12,686 nucleotides of DNA from Candidatus Fermentibacterota bacterium (GTDB taxonomy: Bacteria; JAFGKV01): positions 1-12,686 of the forward strand of contig JAFGKV010000214.1 in NCBI GenBank assembly GCA_016928395.1, given 5' to 3'. Every line of letters starts with the position of its first letter. The stretch's first letter is position 1. Under the pieces are notes generated by a model, which was given only the letters and a program-made list of their open reading frames with translations, was not told where the DNA came from and ran no database searches. Below, piece by piece: positions 6,273 to 12,589 of the stretch. Both the position numbers and the translations under genes were made by a program.

Positions 6273-8150
6273 CTACCGCCCCGGATCAAGGATCACGTAC
6301 AGCGGCAGAGCCAGCGTTCCCCCCAGCTCCTGGGCAAGGCGCTGATTGCGCTTCTTGTCGGGACCGCCATCGGTGTAAAGCCGAACCCGCACGAACTTCT
6401 TGAACTCCTCCTCCACGGACGAAAGGGTGAACACCTTGTGCTCCATAAGCTTGCAGTTTGTGCACGTGTAGCCCGAGAAATCGATGAATACTGGCTTGCC
6501 ACCGCGCCGTGCGAGGTCCAAAGCGGCATCATAGTCTTCCGACCAGGCTTCGGCCTCGGATCGCTCAGGAGGCGGGAGTAGACCGTCCAAAGCCCCCCAC
6601 ACGGGTCTGTCGCCCAGGCCAAACGCCAAGTGAATCGCCAATGCACACGAGGCCAGCGCCAGGAACATTCTGGGGACACCAACGGAACCGGGCTCCGGGT
6701 CGTCATGGGGCAGACGCAGCTTGTCTAGGAGATAGAGCGCCAGAAACAGGAAGGTTGCCACCCAGATGGTCAGCACGGTGGTGCGACTCAACAGGTTCCA
6801 GCCAAGCACGGCATCGGCATTGGAGAGAAACTTGAACGCCGCAGCAAAGATCAAGAACCCCATGCCCACCTTGATCCGGTTCATCCACCCTCCGGCATGG
6901 GGCAGCGATGCCAGCCAGCCGGGGAAGAGCGCCAAGAGAAAGAATGGGAATGCAAACGAGATGCTGTAAGCCAGCATGCCGATCAACGGCCAGGAGACCT
7001 CTCCCTGCGACGCCGCAACCAGAAGGGCGCCAACAAAGCCCGCCGTACACGTGAACGAGGCCAAGGTGAAGCCCAAAGCCATGAGCAGCACCGTGATGAT
7101 TCGACCGGCTCTCCCCTGGCGGGGGGTCGCACTCATCCCTCCCGATGACACCCGGATCTCGAACATGCCCATCAGATTCAGCGTGAAGAAAATGAGCACG
7201 GCCGCCAGGATCAGGTTCATGAGAGGACTCGATGCTATGTTCTGGACGCCGCCGGCACCGAGCAGTATCGACACTACCAGTCCGATGGCAGTGTAGGCGA
7301 ACACGATGCCGCCCGAATACGCGCCAGCCAGCATCACCGACTCGCGTCTGCTGCCCAATGCCATGCGGCTGAAGAAGCTGATGGTAATGGGAATCATGGG
7401 AAAAACGCAGGGTGTCAGGAGCGAGAGAAGCCCCGCGAGGATGGCGCCGCCCAAGAAGGGTAGAATCCCTGTGCGTGCTTCCGACGCCACGCCCTGTCGC
7501 GACTTCAGGAAGGCAAGGAACCGCTCCTCTGAGGGGTCGTAGCCCACAAAAGTAGCCACCACATTCACGCCACCAGCCTCCTGCGCCGTCGCTTCGTCCG
7601 GTGCGGAGAGATCAAGGGTAATCGGCGGGACGATGGAGGGGAGCGGGGGGGCGACTGATGAGGGGGGCCCCGAAACCGTCAGATTCACCTCGAAGGGCAC
7701 CTCTGCGGGAATCCTGCACGATGTCTCGTCGCAGAGCTGGTAGCCAAAGAGGCCCCGCAGCATGCGGGATCCCGGCTCAAGCGCCGGAGACACTCTTACT
7801 GGCAGGCCAAACTCCACTCCTCCTCCGTGCCACGGCACCTCGACCTCAAAGATCTCGTCGTAGTGCATCGTGGGCCGGGGTTCACGGAGAGAACCGACGG
7901 GGGTGAACGACGAGGAGTCTTCCAGCTCCACAGAAGTCGGTAAGCCCGAGAGCTCCGGGGGCCTCACTCCGTATATATGAAACCCTTTCGGAACGGTGGC
8001 CTTCACGACCAAAAGCATCTCGCCCCCCGGTTCGACCTGGGACGGCGTTACCGAAGCGGCAACTAGAACCGATTCCTGGCCGGCAGCGTGCGGCGCCCCA
8101 AGCTGCACTTGGGCCACCACCAAAGCGAGAACGAAGCCCGCCGTAATCAC
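6273..8150 (-). CDS. dsbD: Thiol:disulfide interchange protein DsbD, apparently truncated at the C-terminus
   Basis: An inner-membrane reductase that passes electrons from cytoplasmic thioredoxin to exported thiol proteins or cytochrome c maturation. After a signal segment (about 4-24), the periplasmic alpha domain (26-160) has the cysteine pair C140/C145 (YQLCDETSC). The membrane domain (about 228-515) carries C248 (LTPCVFPMIP) and C368 (FTCTAGFVG) in its helices. The gamma domain has CTNC (563-566) and a cis-proline segment LALPLYVILDP (613-623). Translation stops at DPGR, where family members usually continue about 30-45 residues with the last strand and helix of the thioredoxin fold. No downstream frame restores it. 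The GTG start overlaps the trxA stop by 4 bp (GTGA), implying coupled translation. Repeat cluster B1 begins about 25 bp beyond the stop. Identity is certain; activity of the shortened gamma domain is open. Confidence 0.92.
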   Translation of the reverse strand: MITAGFVLALVVAQVQLGAPHAAGQESVLVAASVTPSQVEPGGEMLLVVKATVPKGFHIYGVRPPELSGLPTSVELEDSSSFTPVGSLREPRPTMHYDEIFEVEVPWHGGGVEFGLPVRVSPALEPGSRMLRGLFGYQLCDETSCRIPAEVPFEVNLTVSGPPSSVAPPLPSIVPPITLDLSAPDEATAQEAGGVNVVATFVGYDPSEERFLAFLKSRQGVASEARTGILPFLGGAILAGLLSLLTPCVFPMIPITISFFSRMALGSRRESVMLAGAYSGGIVFAYTAIGLVVSILLGAGGVQNIASSPLMNLILAAVLIFFTLNLMGMFEIRVSSGGMSATPRQGRAGRIITVLLMALGFTLASFTCTAGFVGALLVAASQGEVSWPLIGMLAYSISFAFPFFLLALFPGWLASLPHAGGWMNRIKVGMGFLIFAAAFKFLSNADAVLGWNLLSRTTVLTIWVATFLFLALYLLDKLRLPHDDPEPGSVGVPRMFLALASCALAIHLAFGLGDRPVWGALDGLLPPPERSEAEAWSEDYDAALDLARRGGKPVFIDFSGYTCTNCKLMEHKVFTLSSVEEEFKKFVRVRLYTDGGPDKKRNQRLAQELGGTLALPLYVILDPGR

Positions 8151-8485
8151 TCGTCGGATGCCTCGTCGATGAGGCTGTCGATGGCCGAGATGATTTTGGC
8201 CCGGGAAGGAACACCTGACAACTGCTGCACGACCCGGCCCTTGTGCATGAACAGAAGCGTCGGTACGCCGAGAACCCCGTAACGAGCGGCCAAGTCGGGC
8301 TGTTCTCCCACGTCCACATGGCCGACCAGAAGACTTCCGTCATACTCCTTGGTTATCATTTCGACCTGGGGTTCAAGGGTCTTGCACGGCCCGCACCAGG
8401 CGGCGCCGAAATCAAGAAGCACCGGCGTGGCGTTCTGGATGACTTTCTCGTTGAAGTTTTCGGCGGTAATGTGTTCCATTGGCAT
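8147..8485 (-). CDS. trxA: Thioredoxin
   Basis: A 112-residue single-domain thioredoxin, close to the usual 105-110, with the redox motif AAWCGPC (C31, C34) and the cis-proline segment GVPT (P75). It has no signal peptide, so it is cytoplasmic. It is the natural electron donor for the membrane domain of DsbD, whose gene overlaps its stop by 4 bp. The ATG at 8485 is preceded by GAGGGAG with a 7-nt spacer; a second in-frame ATG lies two codons later. The pair trxA-dsbD forms a compact electron-delivery unit transcribed from a region it shares with the divergent B3/B4-domain gene. Confidence 0.96.
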   Translation of the reverse strand: MPMEHITAENFNEKVIQNATPVLLDFGAAWCGPCKTLEPQVEMITKEYDGSLLVGHVDVGEQPDLAARYGVLGVPTLLFMHKGRVVQQLSGVPSRAKIISAIDSLIDEASDE

Positions 8486-8537
8486 TGGATAACTCCCTCA
8501 GGGCTGGAGGCGGGTAGCATTGGCCGGGGGCCTGGGA

Positions 8538-8567
8538 TTGACGGGTCGCGGACGAAAGGCAAACTAT
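8538..8567 (+). promoter_or_regulatory. Candidate promoter for the B3/B4-domain gene
   Basis: TTGACG (8538-8543) is followed after 18 bp by AACTAT (8562-8567). The -35 matches the sigma-70 consensus at 5 of 6 positions; the -10 is weak at 3 of 6. A transcript would have a leader of about 35-40 nt before ATG 8611. Confidence 0.35.
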
Positions 8568-8590
8568 GCGTTTCCATTCCCGCCGGTCAA
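8561..8590 (-). promoter_or_regulatory. Candidate promoter for trxA-dsbD
   Basis: On the minus strand TTGACC (complement of 8585-8590) is followed after 18 bp by TAGTTT (complement of 8561-8566). It faces the plus-strand candidate and uses the same AT-rich heptamer as its -10. The -35 is good and the -10 weak. Confidence 0.35.
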
Positions 8591-8595
8591 GAGGC

Positions 8596-8604
8596 AAAGG
8601 AGGG
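8596..8604 (+). promoter_or_regulatory. Ribosome binding site deciding the start at 8611
   Basis: AAAGGAGGG ends 6 nt before ATG 8611, the best site in the window. It argues against the upstream in-frame ATG at 8566, which overlaps the presumed -10. Confidence 0.85.
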
Positions 8605-8610
8605 CGCTCC

Positions 8611-9357
8611 ATGATGCGCGATCCGCGGTGGCAGTCGAGCAATCTGAATGCAGTTCTTGGGTGCTGCTGCATCGAGGGAATCACGGTGGGGCCGTCACCA
8701 CAATTCCTACGGGAACAGCTTGAGATCTCCGCGTCGACTATGGCCGCCCCCGAGGGGTGGGATGCGGGCATTCGTGACCTGCTGCGAGCCGGCGGGTTCC
8801 GACCCGCGGGCCGGAACAGGCCCGCGCATGAATTCCTGGCTCGCTCCGGCGCTCCACTGGCCAGCATCTCGTCGGTCGTGGACGCCAATAACGTCATCTC
8901 GCTGCGACGCCGCATTCCGGCCTCGGTGATTGATGCCGCAGTCTGCGGCGAGGAGATTATCATCAGGGAGGGCGTGTCTGGTGAACGATACGTGTTCAAC
9001 CGGTCAGGTCAGGAGCTGGATCTTGAAGGGCTTCTGGTAGTCTGCGCCTCGTCCGAATCACCGGTTGCCAGCCCGGTGAAGGACTCGTTGGCGGCCCATG
9101 TGACCGAGAAGACCCAGGCAATCGTCTTCTGCGCGTATGGCAGTCTCCGGTTGATGGAGCCGCCCGCGATGGAGGCTGTGATCGACGACTTCGCCCGTCT
9201 GGCGATACCAGCAGCCGGAGGCCAACTCAGCGCCGCGTGGGTCGTGACGGCCAGCGGACTCGCATGCTGGCGAACAGAAGTCTGTGAACGCCCGGGCGAA
9301 GCAGGGGCATCGTGCAAAGATGTGTGGCGTGCAAGGCGTTCGAAAACAGAGGAGTGA
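8611..9357 (+). CDS. B3/B4 domain protein (PheRS beta-subunit-like tRNA-binding/editing domain)
   Basis: A 248-residue stand-alone B3/B4 domain, the fold that in the phenylalanyl-tRNA synthetase beta subunit edits mischarged Tyr-tRNA. Family features seen are a helix leading into FRPAGRNRPAHEFL (63-76), the conserved VVDANNVISLRRRIPASVID segment (89-108), the strand-rich core EEIIIREG...ERYVFN (114-130), and ASPVKDSLAAHVTEKTQAI (153-171) followed by FCAYG. The length is close to that of other free-standing members, whose function is mostly unproven; roles in aminoacyl-tRNA or amino-acid quality control are inference. A second ATG immediately follows the chosen one. No signal peptide is seen. 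CCC at 18-20 is an unusual cysteine run near the N-terminus. It is the only plus-strand gene, divergent from trxA. Confidence 0.85.
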   Translation: MMRDPRWQSSNLNAVLGCCCIEGITVGPSPQFLREQLEISASTMAAPEGWDAGIRDLLRAGGFRPAGRNRPAHEFLARSGAPLASISSVVDANNVISLRRRIPASVIDAAVCGEEIIIREGVSGERYVFNRSGQELDLEGLLVVCASSESPVASPVKDSLAAHVTEKTQAIVFCAYGSLRLMEPPAMEAVIDDFARLAIPAAGGQLSAAWVVTASGLACWRTEVCERPGEAGASCKDVWRARRSKTEE

Positions 9358-9528
9358 AGGAGTCCGGCCTGAATCGAAAACCGACAACTAAGCTGTGACT
9401 TCATGCAAAGCCGCCCCAGCATCCAGCGCTACGGGACGGGGCTGACGCTCATCCTCACTGCGAAGCGGTGGTGCGGCGTTCTCACCCAGGGCATGGAACG
9501 AGCGGGTGTGGTGAGGAGCACGAAGGAC
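9358..9528. other. Spacer after the B3/B4-domain gene, no gene seen
   Basis: This runs from the B3/B4 stop to repeat element A copy 2. A short plus-strand open frame starting at 9403 runs into the repeat and is not supported. I see no clear terminator with a T-run. Confidence 0.4.
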
Positions 9529-9612
9529 GTCACCCGGTATGACCGGGTGATCCAGAGCTGGGTCCAGATGCTCCTGCCTGGATTGCCCGATCGAGTCGGG
9601 CAATGACGGGGA
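9529..9612. repeat. Dispersed multi-stem repeat element A, copy 2
   Basis: Ungapped partner of the element at 26-101. Stems are 9529-9537 with 9543-9551 (first pair G-T), 9552-9555 with 9578-9581, CTG/CAG around a GGTC loop (9558-9567), and 9582-9590 with 9596-9604 (loop TCGAG). It lies between two convergent genes, the B3/B4-domain gene and the VCBS-type gene. Confidence 0.85.
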
Positions 9613-9650
9613 TACGATCAGGAGGCAGTCCGGGCAGCGAAACAGATAAC

Positions 9651-9671
9651 TGCGAACTGTGAACTGTCACC
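9651..9671. repeat. Degenerate heptamer tract
   Basis: Three successive heptamers TGCGAAC, TGTGAAC and TGTCACC immediately precede cluster B2. They resemble the TGAACNN heptamers at the other cluster ends. Confidence 0.55.
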
Positions 9672-10013
9672 CTGTCTGAGAGAACATGCAAAGCTGTGAT
9701 CTCACACACGTGCTCGTGCTCGACTGCCCGGCTCGTCGATTACGACTACGACAACGATACCGACCCCGAGCCCCGCCCCCGGCGGGCGACCTGGGGTGCA
9801 TGGACAGAGTAGGAGGGCCTTCAGGCCCGACACGGGCGGCGGTCGGAGTTCCGCCCCTACAATGCCTGCCGTTCCTCGCAGCGCTGGGCGGGCCTGACAG
9901 CTGACAGCCGACAGCCAACAGCCAACCATACTCTCCACCTCGAAAACCTGGGTACAGTCGCATCCAGAGGCCCCAATGACAACTGATGACCGTGAACCGT
10001 GAACTGTGAGCGG
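9672..10013. repeat. Mosaic intergenic repeat cluster, copy B2
   Basis: This aligns block by block to B1 but has an extra segment at about 9797-9840 that includes the inverted repeat GGGCCT-TC-AGGCCC (9815-9828), and a GGGCGG/CCGCCC pairing where B1 has GGGCGA/TCGCCC. It has period-6 NCGANN repeats, four YAGCYRA heptamers at 9898-9925, and TGAACNN-type heptamers at its right end (9993-10013), about 10 bp from the stop of the VCBS-type gene. Confidence 0.8.
9898..9925. repeat. Tandem heptamer array, four units
   Basis: CAGCTGA, CAGCCGA, CAGCCAA and CAGCCAA in tandem. It sits at the same place within cluster B2 as the 14-mer array does within B1, directly after the shared GGGCGGGCCTGA block. 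Confidence 0.85.
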
Positions 10014-10022
10014 AGCGAGCTC

Positions 10023-10754
10023 CTACCAGATCTCGCGGCGGTCCTTGAGGCTGAAGATGCGCATGCCTCCGGTCTCGCTGCGGGCCACGAGCTCTGGAGT
10101 CTCGTCACCCTCAATGTCTAGCAGGAACAACTCACGCCCAAAGGATTCTCCCAGATCCCATTCCGCCTGGAAGAACACGGTGCTCAAGACGATTCCCGAG
10201 CTGAGGACAATCTCCAGCTCACCGTCGCCATCCACATCGGCCACGAGGCAATCTGTCGCGGTGGTCGCGTCAGCGCTTGTCCACTCCTTGAAGTGGTTTG
10301 CGCCGTCGACGATAACGAGTCGACCACCCGTCAGCAGGAGGATTTCCAACTGGGGATCCTGGTCAACGTTTGCCACCACGAGGGCAGTGATGGAGGGGTA
10401 GGTCTCATCTTGACTCCGCCACAGTGACGCCAAGGTCTCCCCGTCATAGACGGCGAGTTGCCCATCGGAAGTCGCGATTACGATGTCGATGCCGCCAAGC
10501 CCGTCAAGATCCGCCGCCGCCAGGGCGCGCACCGCCGCCGAAACGCCCACCTGCTTCGTCTCACGAAACCCACTGCCTTTGTCATCAAGGCGATGCAGGC
10601 GCCCGCCTTCATCACCGTAGTACAGTGTCACGCGGCCCGAGTCGTCAGCCACCATGGCCATGGGTTCCCATAGCCGGGGTAAACAGTGCGTGTCGGACGC
10701 GGCAGTAAGCGTCAAAGGCAGACTGACAGCGATACAAAGGAAGCCTGCGTTCAT
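10023..10754 (-). CDS. Exported VCBS/FG-GAP-type repeat protein, possible small beta-propeller
   Basis: A 243-residue protein starting at ATG 10754, where GGAGG lies 6 nt upstream; a frame 10 codons longer lacks this. Residues 1-19 form a signal peptide (MNAGFLCIAVSLPLTLTAA), so it is exported. At least four repeats follow, each with an Asp-rich loop and a strand of the I/L-V-I type: ADLDGLGGIDIVIA (81-94), ANVDQDPQLEILLL (128-141), ADVDGDGELEIVLS (172-185) and LDIEGDETPELVAR (212-225). The DxDGDGxxEI form is that of calcium-binding FG-GAP/VCBS repeats. With four to five blades it is short for a complete propeller (usually six to eight), so it may be truncated or may oligomerise. It ends at DRREIW. 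It lies 82 bp downstream of the GlsB-like gene. The role is unknown; adhesion or extracellular binding is only inference. Confidence 0.8.
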   Translation of the reverse strand: MNAGFLCIAVSLPLTLTAASDTHCLPRLWEPMAMVADDSGRVTLYYGDEGGRLHRLDDKGSGFRETKQVGVSAAVRALAAADLDGLGGIDIVIATSDGQLAVYDGETLASLWRSQDETYPSITALVVANVDQDPQLEILLLTGGRLVIVDGANHFKEWTSADATTATDCLVADVDGDGELEIVLSSGIVLSTVFFQAEWDLGESFGRELFLLDIEGDETPELVARSETGGMRIFSLKDRREIW

Positions 10755-10836
10755 CTTCCACCTCCGCGTAGAGAAGAATCCCAACTACGTACAACAGGTA
10801 GAACTCCGGCGACGGCCCTAGTAGACGCCTGCATCG

Positions 10837-11121
10837 TCATGGACGGTTGCGCCTGTAGTGAGCCAGCGTCGCGAGTGAGATTGTCATGATAGAGGCGGCC
10901 GATCCACACACGCCTGCCAGGAGATTGATGCCGCCGGGCGATGGCCCTGGCCCAACCTGCAACGCGTCTGCAAGCCAGCCAAAGAAAAACCCGCTGACCA
11001 ATCCAAGGACGATAAGCCCCTTGAGTCCACCGGTCGGTCGCCGGGGCAAAGCCTCTTCGGCGAGCCACCCCAGGACGGCAGTAGCTATGGCCAGCACCCC
11101 AAAGCCGACCGTGGTGTTCAC
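10837..11121 (-). CDS. GlsB/YeaQ/YmgE-like small membrane protein
   Basis: A 94-residue hydrophobic protein with three predicted membrane helices, roughly 4-22, 33-50 and 65-88, and a basic C-terminus (HYRRNRP). The pattern of a first helix, a PRRPTGG loop, a GLVSGFFFGWL helix and a final small-residue-rich helix resembles the transglycosylase-associated/GlsB family of stress-linked inner-membrane proteins; the match is by pattern only. The GTG start overlaps the hflX stop by 4 bp (GTGA), so translation is probably coupled to hflX. No independent ribosome site is obvious. A poorly characterised three-helix protein outside that family is the alternative. Confidence 0.65.
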   Translation of the reverse strand: MNTTVGFGVLAIATAVLGWLAEEALPRRPTGGLKGLIVLGLVSGFFFGWLADALQVGPGPSPGGINLLAGVCGSAASIMTISLATLAHYRRNRP

Positions 11122-12311
11122 GATGTGGCCCGCACTGAAGCCGATGCCTTCGCCGCATCCGCCGATCTCGAGGTACGCGCGCGCATGAGTTGCACAAGAT
11201 GCAAGAGCCCCTCCCGCGTCAGAGCCGAGACCGCCGCAGCGCCAGGTCCATGCAGCGAAACCAAGGCTTCGGCGCCTTCCGCCAGGCGGTCGATCTTGTT
11301 GAGTACCACTATCCGATCCACATGGGCGGCACCGATCTCCTCCAATGTGGCCGTCACCACACCAAGCCGGCGTTCCATGTCCATGGTGGCAGCATCGACT
11401 ACGACCAGCAACAGGTCGGCTTGGGCCACTTCCTCCAGAGTGGAATGAAAGGCAGCCACCAAGTGATGGGGGAGTCGATCGACAAAGCCCACGGTGTCGG
11501 TGAGTAGGGCATTCACTCCGTCGCCAAGGTGGAGGCGGCGGGTTGTCGGATCGAGGGTCATGAAGGGCTGATCCGCCACCGGCAGTGAGCTCTTGGTGAG
11601 GCCGTTCATGAGGGTTGTCTTGCCGGCATTGGTGTAGCCCACGAGCGATACCCGAAACAAATCCCGTCGCCGCTCACGGACAAGGTGCCGATGGCGCTCC
11701 ACCGAACGAAGGCGACCCTTGAGGGCGGCAATGCGCCCACGAACGGTTCGCCGGTCAGTCTCTAGTTGGGTCTCTCCCGGGCCTCTGGTACCGATTCCTC
11801 CCCCCGTGCGGGAGAGGTGTACCCACATGCGAGTGAGCCGGGGCAGCAGGTACTGATACTGGGCCAGCTCAACTTGGAGTTTTGCCTCGCGGGTGCGCGC
11901 CCGCGCCGCGAAGATGTCGAGGATGACCTCGGTACGGTCTATGACCTTGATACCCATCGCGGCCTCCAGGTTTCGCACCTGGGCCGGCATCAGATCCTGA
12001 TCAACCACCAGGGTATCGGCCTCTGCAGCGTGTGCCTTTGCGGCAAGGTCGCTGACCTTACCCTGACCAAAGAAGTGACCCGCGCCGGGACGGGAGCGTT
12101 TCTGCACTTCCGAACCCACCACCCGGGCGCCGGCTGCGCGCACCAAGCCACCCAGTTCATCCATAGACTGTTCGATCTCCCACGCCGACGATGCCGGGGA
12201 GTATAGCCCGGCGAGGAACGCTTTCTCAAGCTTGCGGTACGGTGCAAGTTCTATCAAGACAGCTCCGATCTCCGGCCGAAGGGACAAGGCAAAGTATGCC
12301 GGTTCCGGCAA
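11118..12311 (-). CDS. hflX: GTPase HflX, ribosome-associated
   Basis: A 397-residue member of the HflX family, which in other bacteria binds the 50S subunit and splits or rescues stalled ribosomes under stress. The N-terminal HflX domain (about 15-190) contains FFGQGK (80-85) and the signature GGIGTRGPGETQLETD (171-186), followed by an arginine-rich coiled linker. The GTPase domain has G1 GYTNAGKT (225-232), G2 T252/T256, G3 DTVG (272-275), G4 NKID (338-341) and G5 SA (362-363), all intact. The length is slightly below E. coli HflX (426), with a short C-terminal tail. The frame opens with a TTG at 12311 with only a weak GAG upstream; TTG codons 9 and 19 are alternatives, so the true N-terminus is uncertain. 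Confidence 0.95.
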   Translation of the reverse strand: MPEPAYFALSLRPEIGAVLIELAPYRKLEKAFLAGLYSPASSAWEIEQSMDELGGLVRAAGARVVGSEVQKRSRPGAGHFFGQGKVSDLAAKAHAAEADTLVVDQDLMPAQVRNLEAAMGIKVIDRTEVILDIFAARARTREAKLQVELAQYQYLLPRLTRMWVHLSRTGGGIGTRGPGETQLETDRRTVRGRIAALKGRLRSVERHRHLVRERRRDLFRVSLVGYTNAGKTTLMNGLTKSSLPVADQPFMTLDPTTRRLHLGDGVNALLTDTVGFVDRLPHHLVAAFHSTLEEVAQADLLLVVVDAATMDMERRLGVVTATLEEIGAAHVDRIVVLNKIDRLAEGAEALVSLHGPGAAAVSALTREGLLHLVQLMRARTSRSADAAKASASVRATS

Positions 12312-12544
12312 GGAACATCTCGCGATGACCCGCCAAGGTCAAGGCGCCCGAGGGCGACGGATAGGCCGCGCCGACGTTCCAAGGCACCTAAACCAAGATG
12401 CCCGACGGACGTGCTCGCCGTTCGCAGGCGACCTCACTCGCACTGCGGTAATCGTTCGAGTAGGTGACACAGACGGAGTTCCCCACGCCGGCCATCGCTC
12501 CCGGCAGGGGCTTCGGATTACGGGAGATGGAGGCCGACGCCTGA
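12312..12544. other. Leader region of hflX, no gene seen
   Basis: The gap between the preceding minus-strand gene and hflX. It should contain the hflX promoter on the minus strand; a TTGACC occurs near the gene, but no convincing -10 partner was found. No tRNA-like T-loop or acceptor stem could be assembled. Confidence 0.35.
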
Positions 12545-12570
12545 CGGGGAGCGGGAACGCCCGCTCCCCG
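12545..12570 (-). terminator. Perfect 11-bp hairpin after the FN3-like gene
   Basis: CGGGGAGCGGG (12545-12555) pairs perfectly with CCCGCTCCCCG (12560-12570) across the 4-nt loop AACG, 19 bp past the stop of the upstream minus-strand gene. The position and strength suit a transcription terminator, but no T-run follows on the minus strand, so termination would be non-canonical, or the hairpin may only stabilise the mRNA end. Confidence 0.55.
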
Positions 12571-12589
12571 TTGCGTAGGCCGGTCGAGG

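Noticed and set aside
9403-9606. Short plus-strand frame after the B3/B4-domain gene
   Set aside because: It ends inside repeat element A, lacks a ribosome site and shows no family features.
10755-11197. Alternative minus-strand frame of 148 codons overlapping the hflX end and the GlsB-like gene
   Set aside because: It is Arg-rich and Gly-rich without family features and conflicts with two better supported frames.
12400-12540. Possible tRNA or small RNA gene in the hflX leader
   Set aside because: A GTTCGAG T-loop-like string occurs, but no acceptor, D or anticodon stems can be formed around it.
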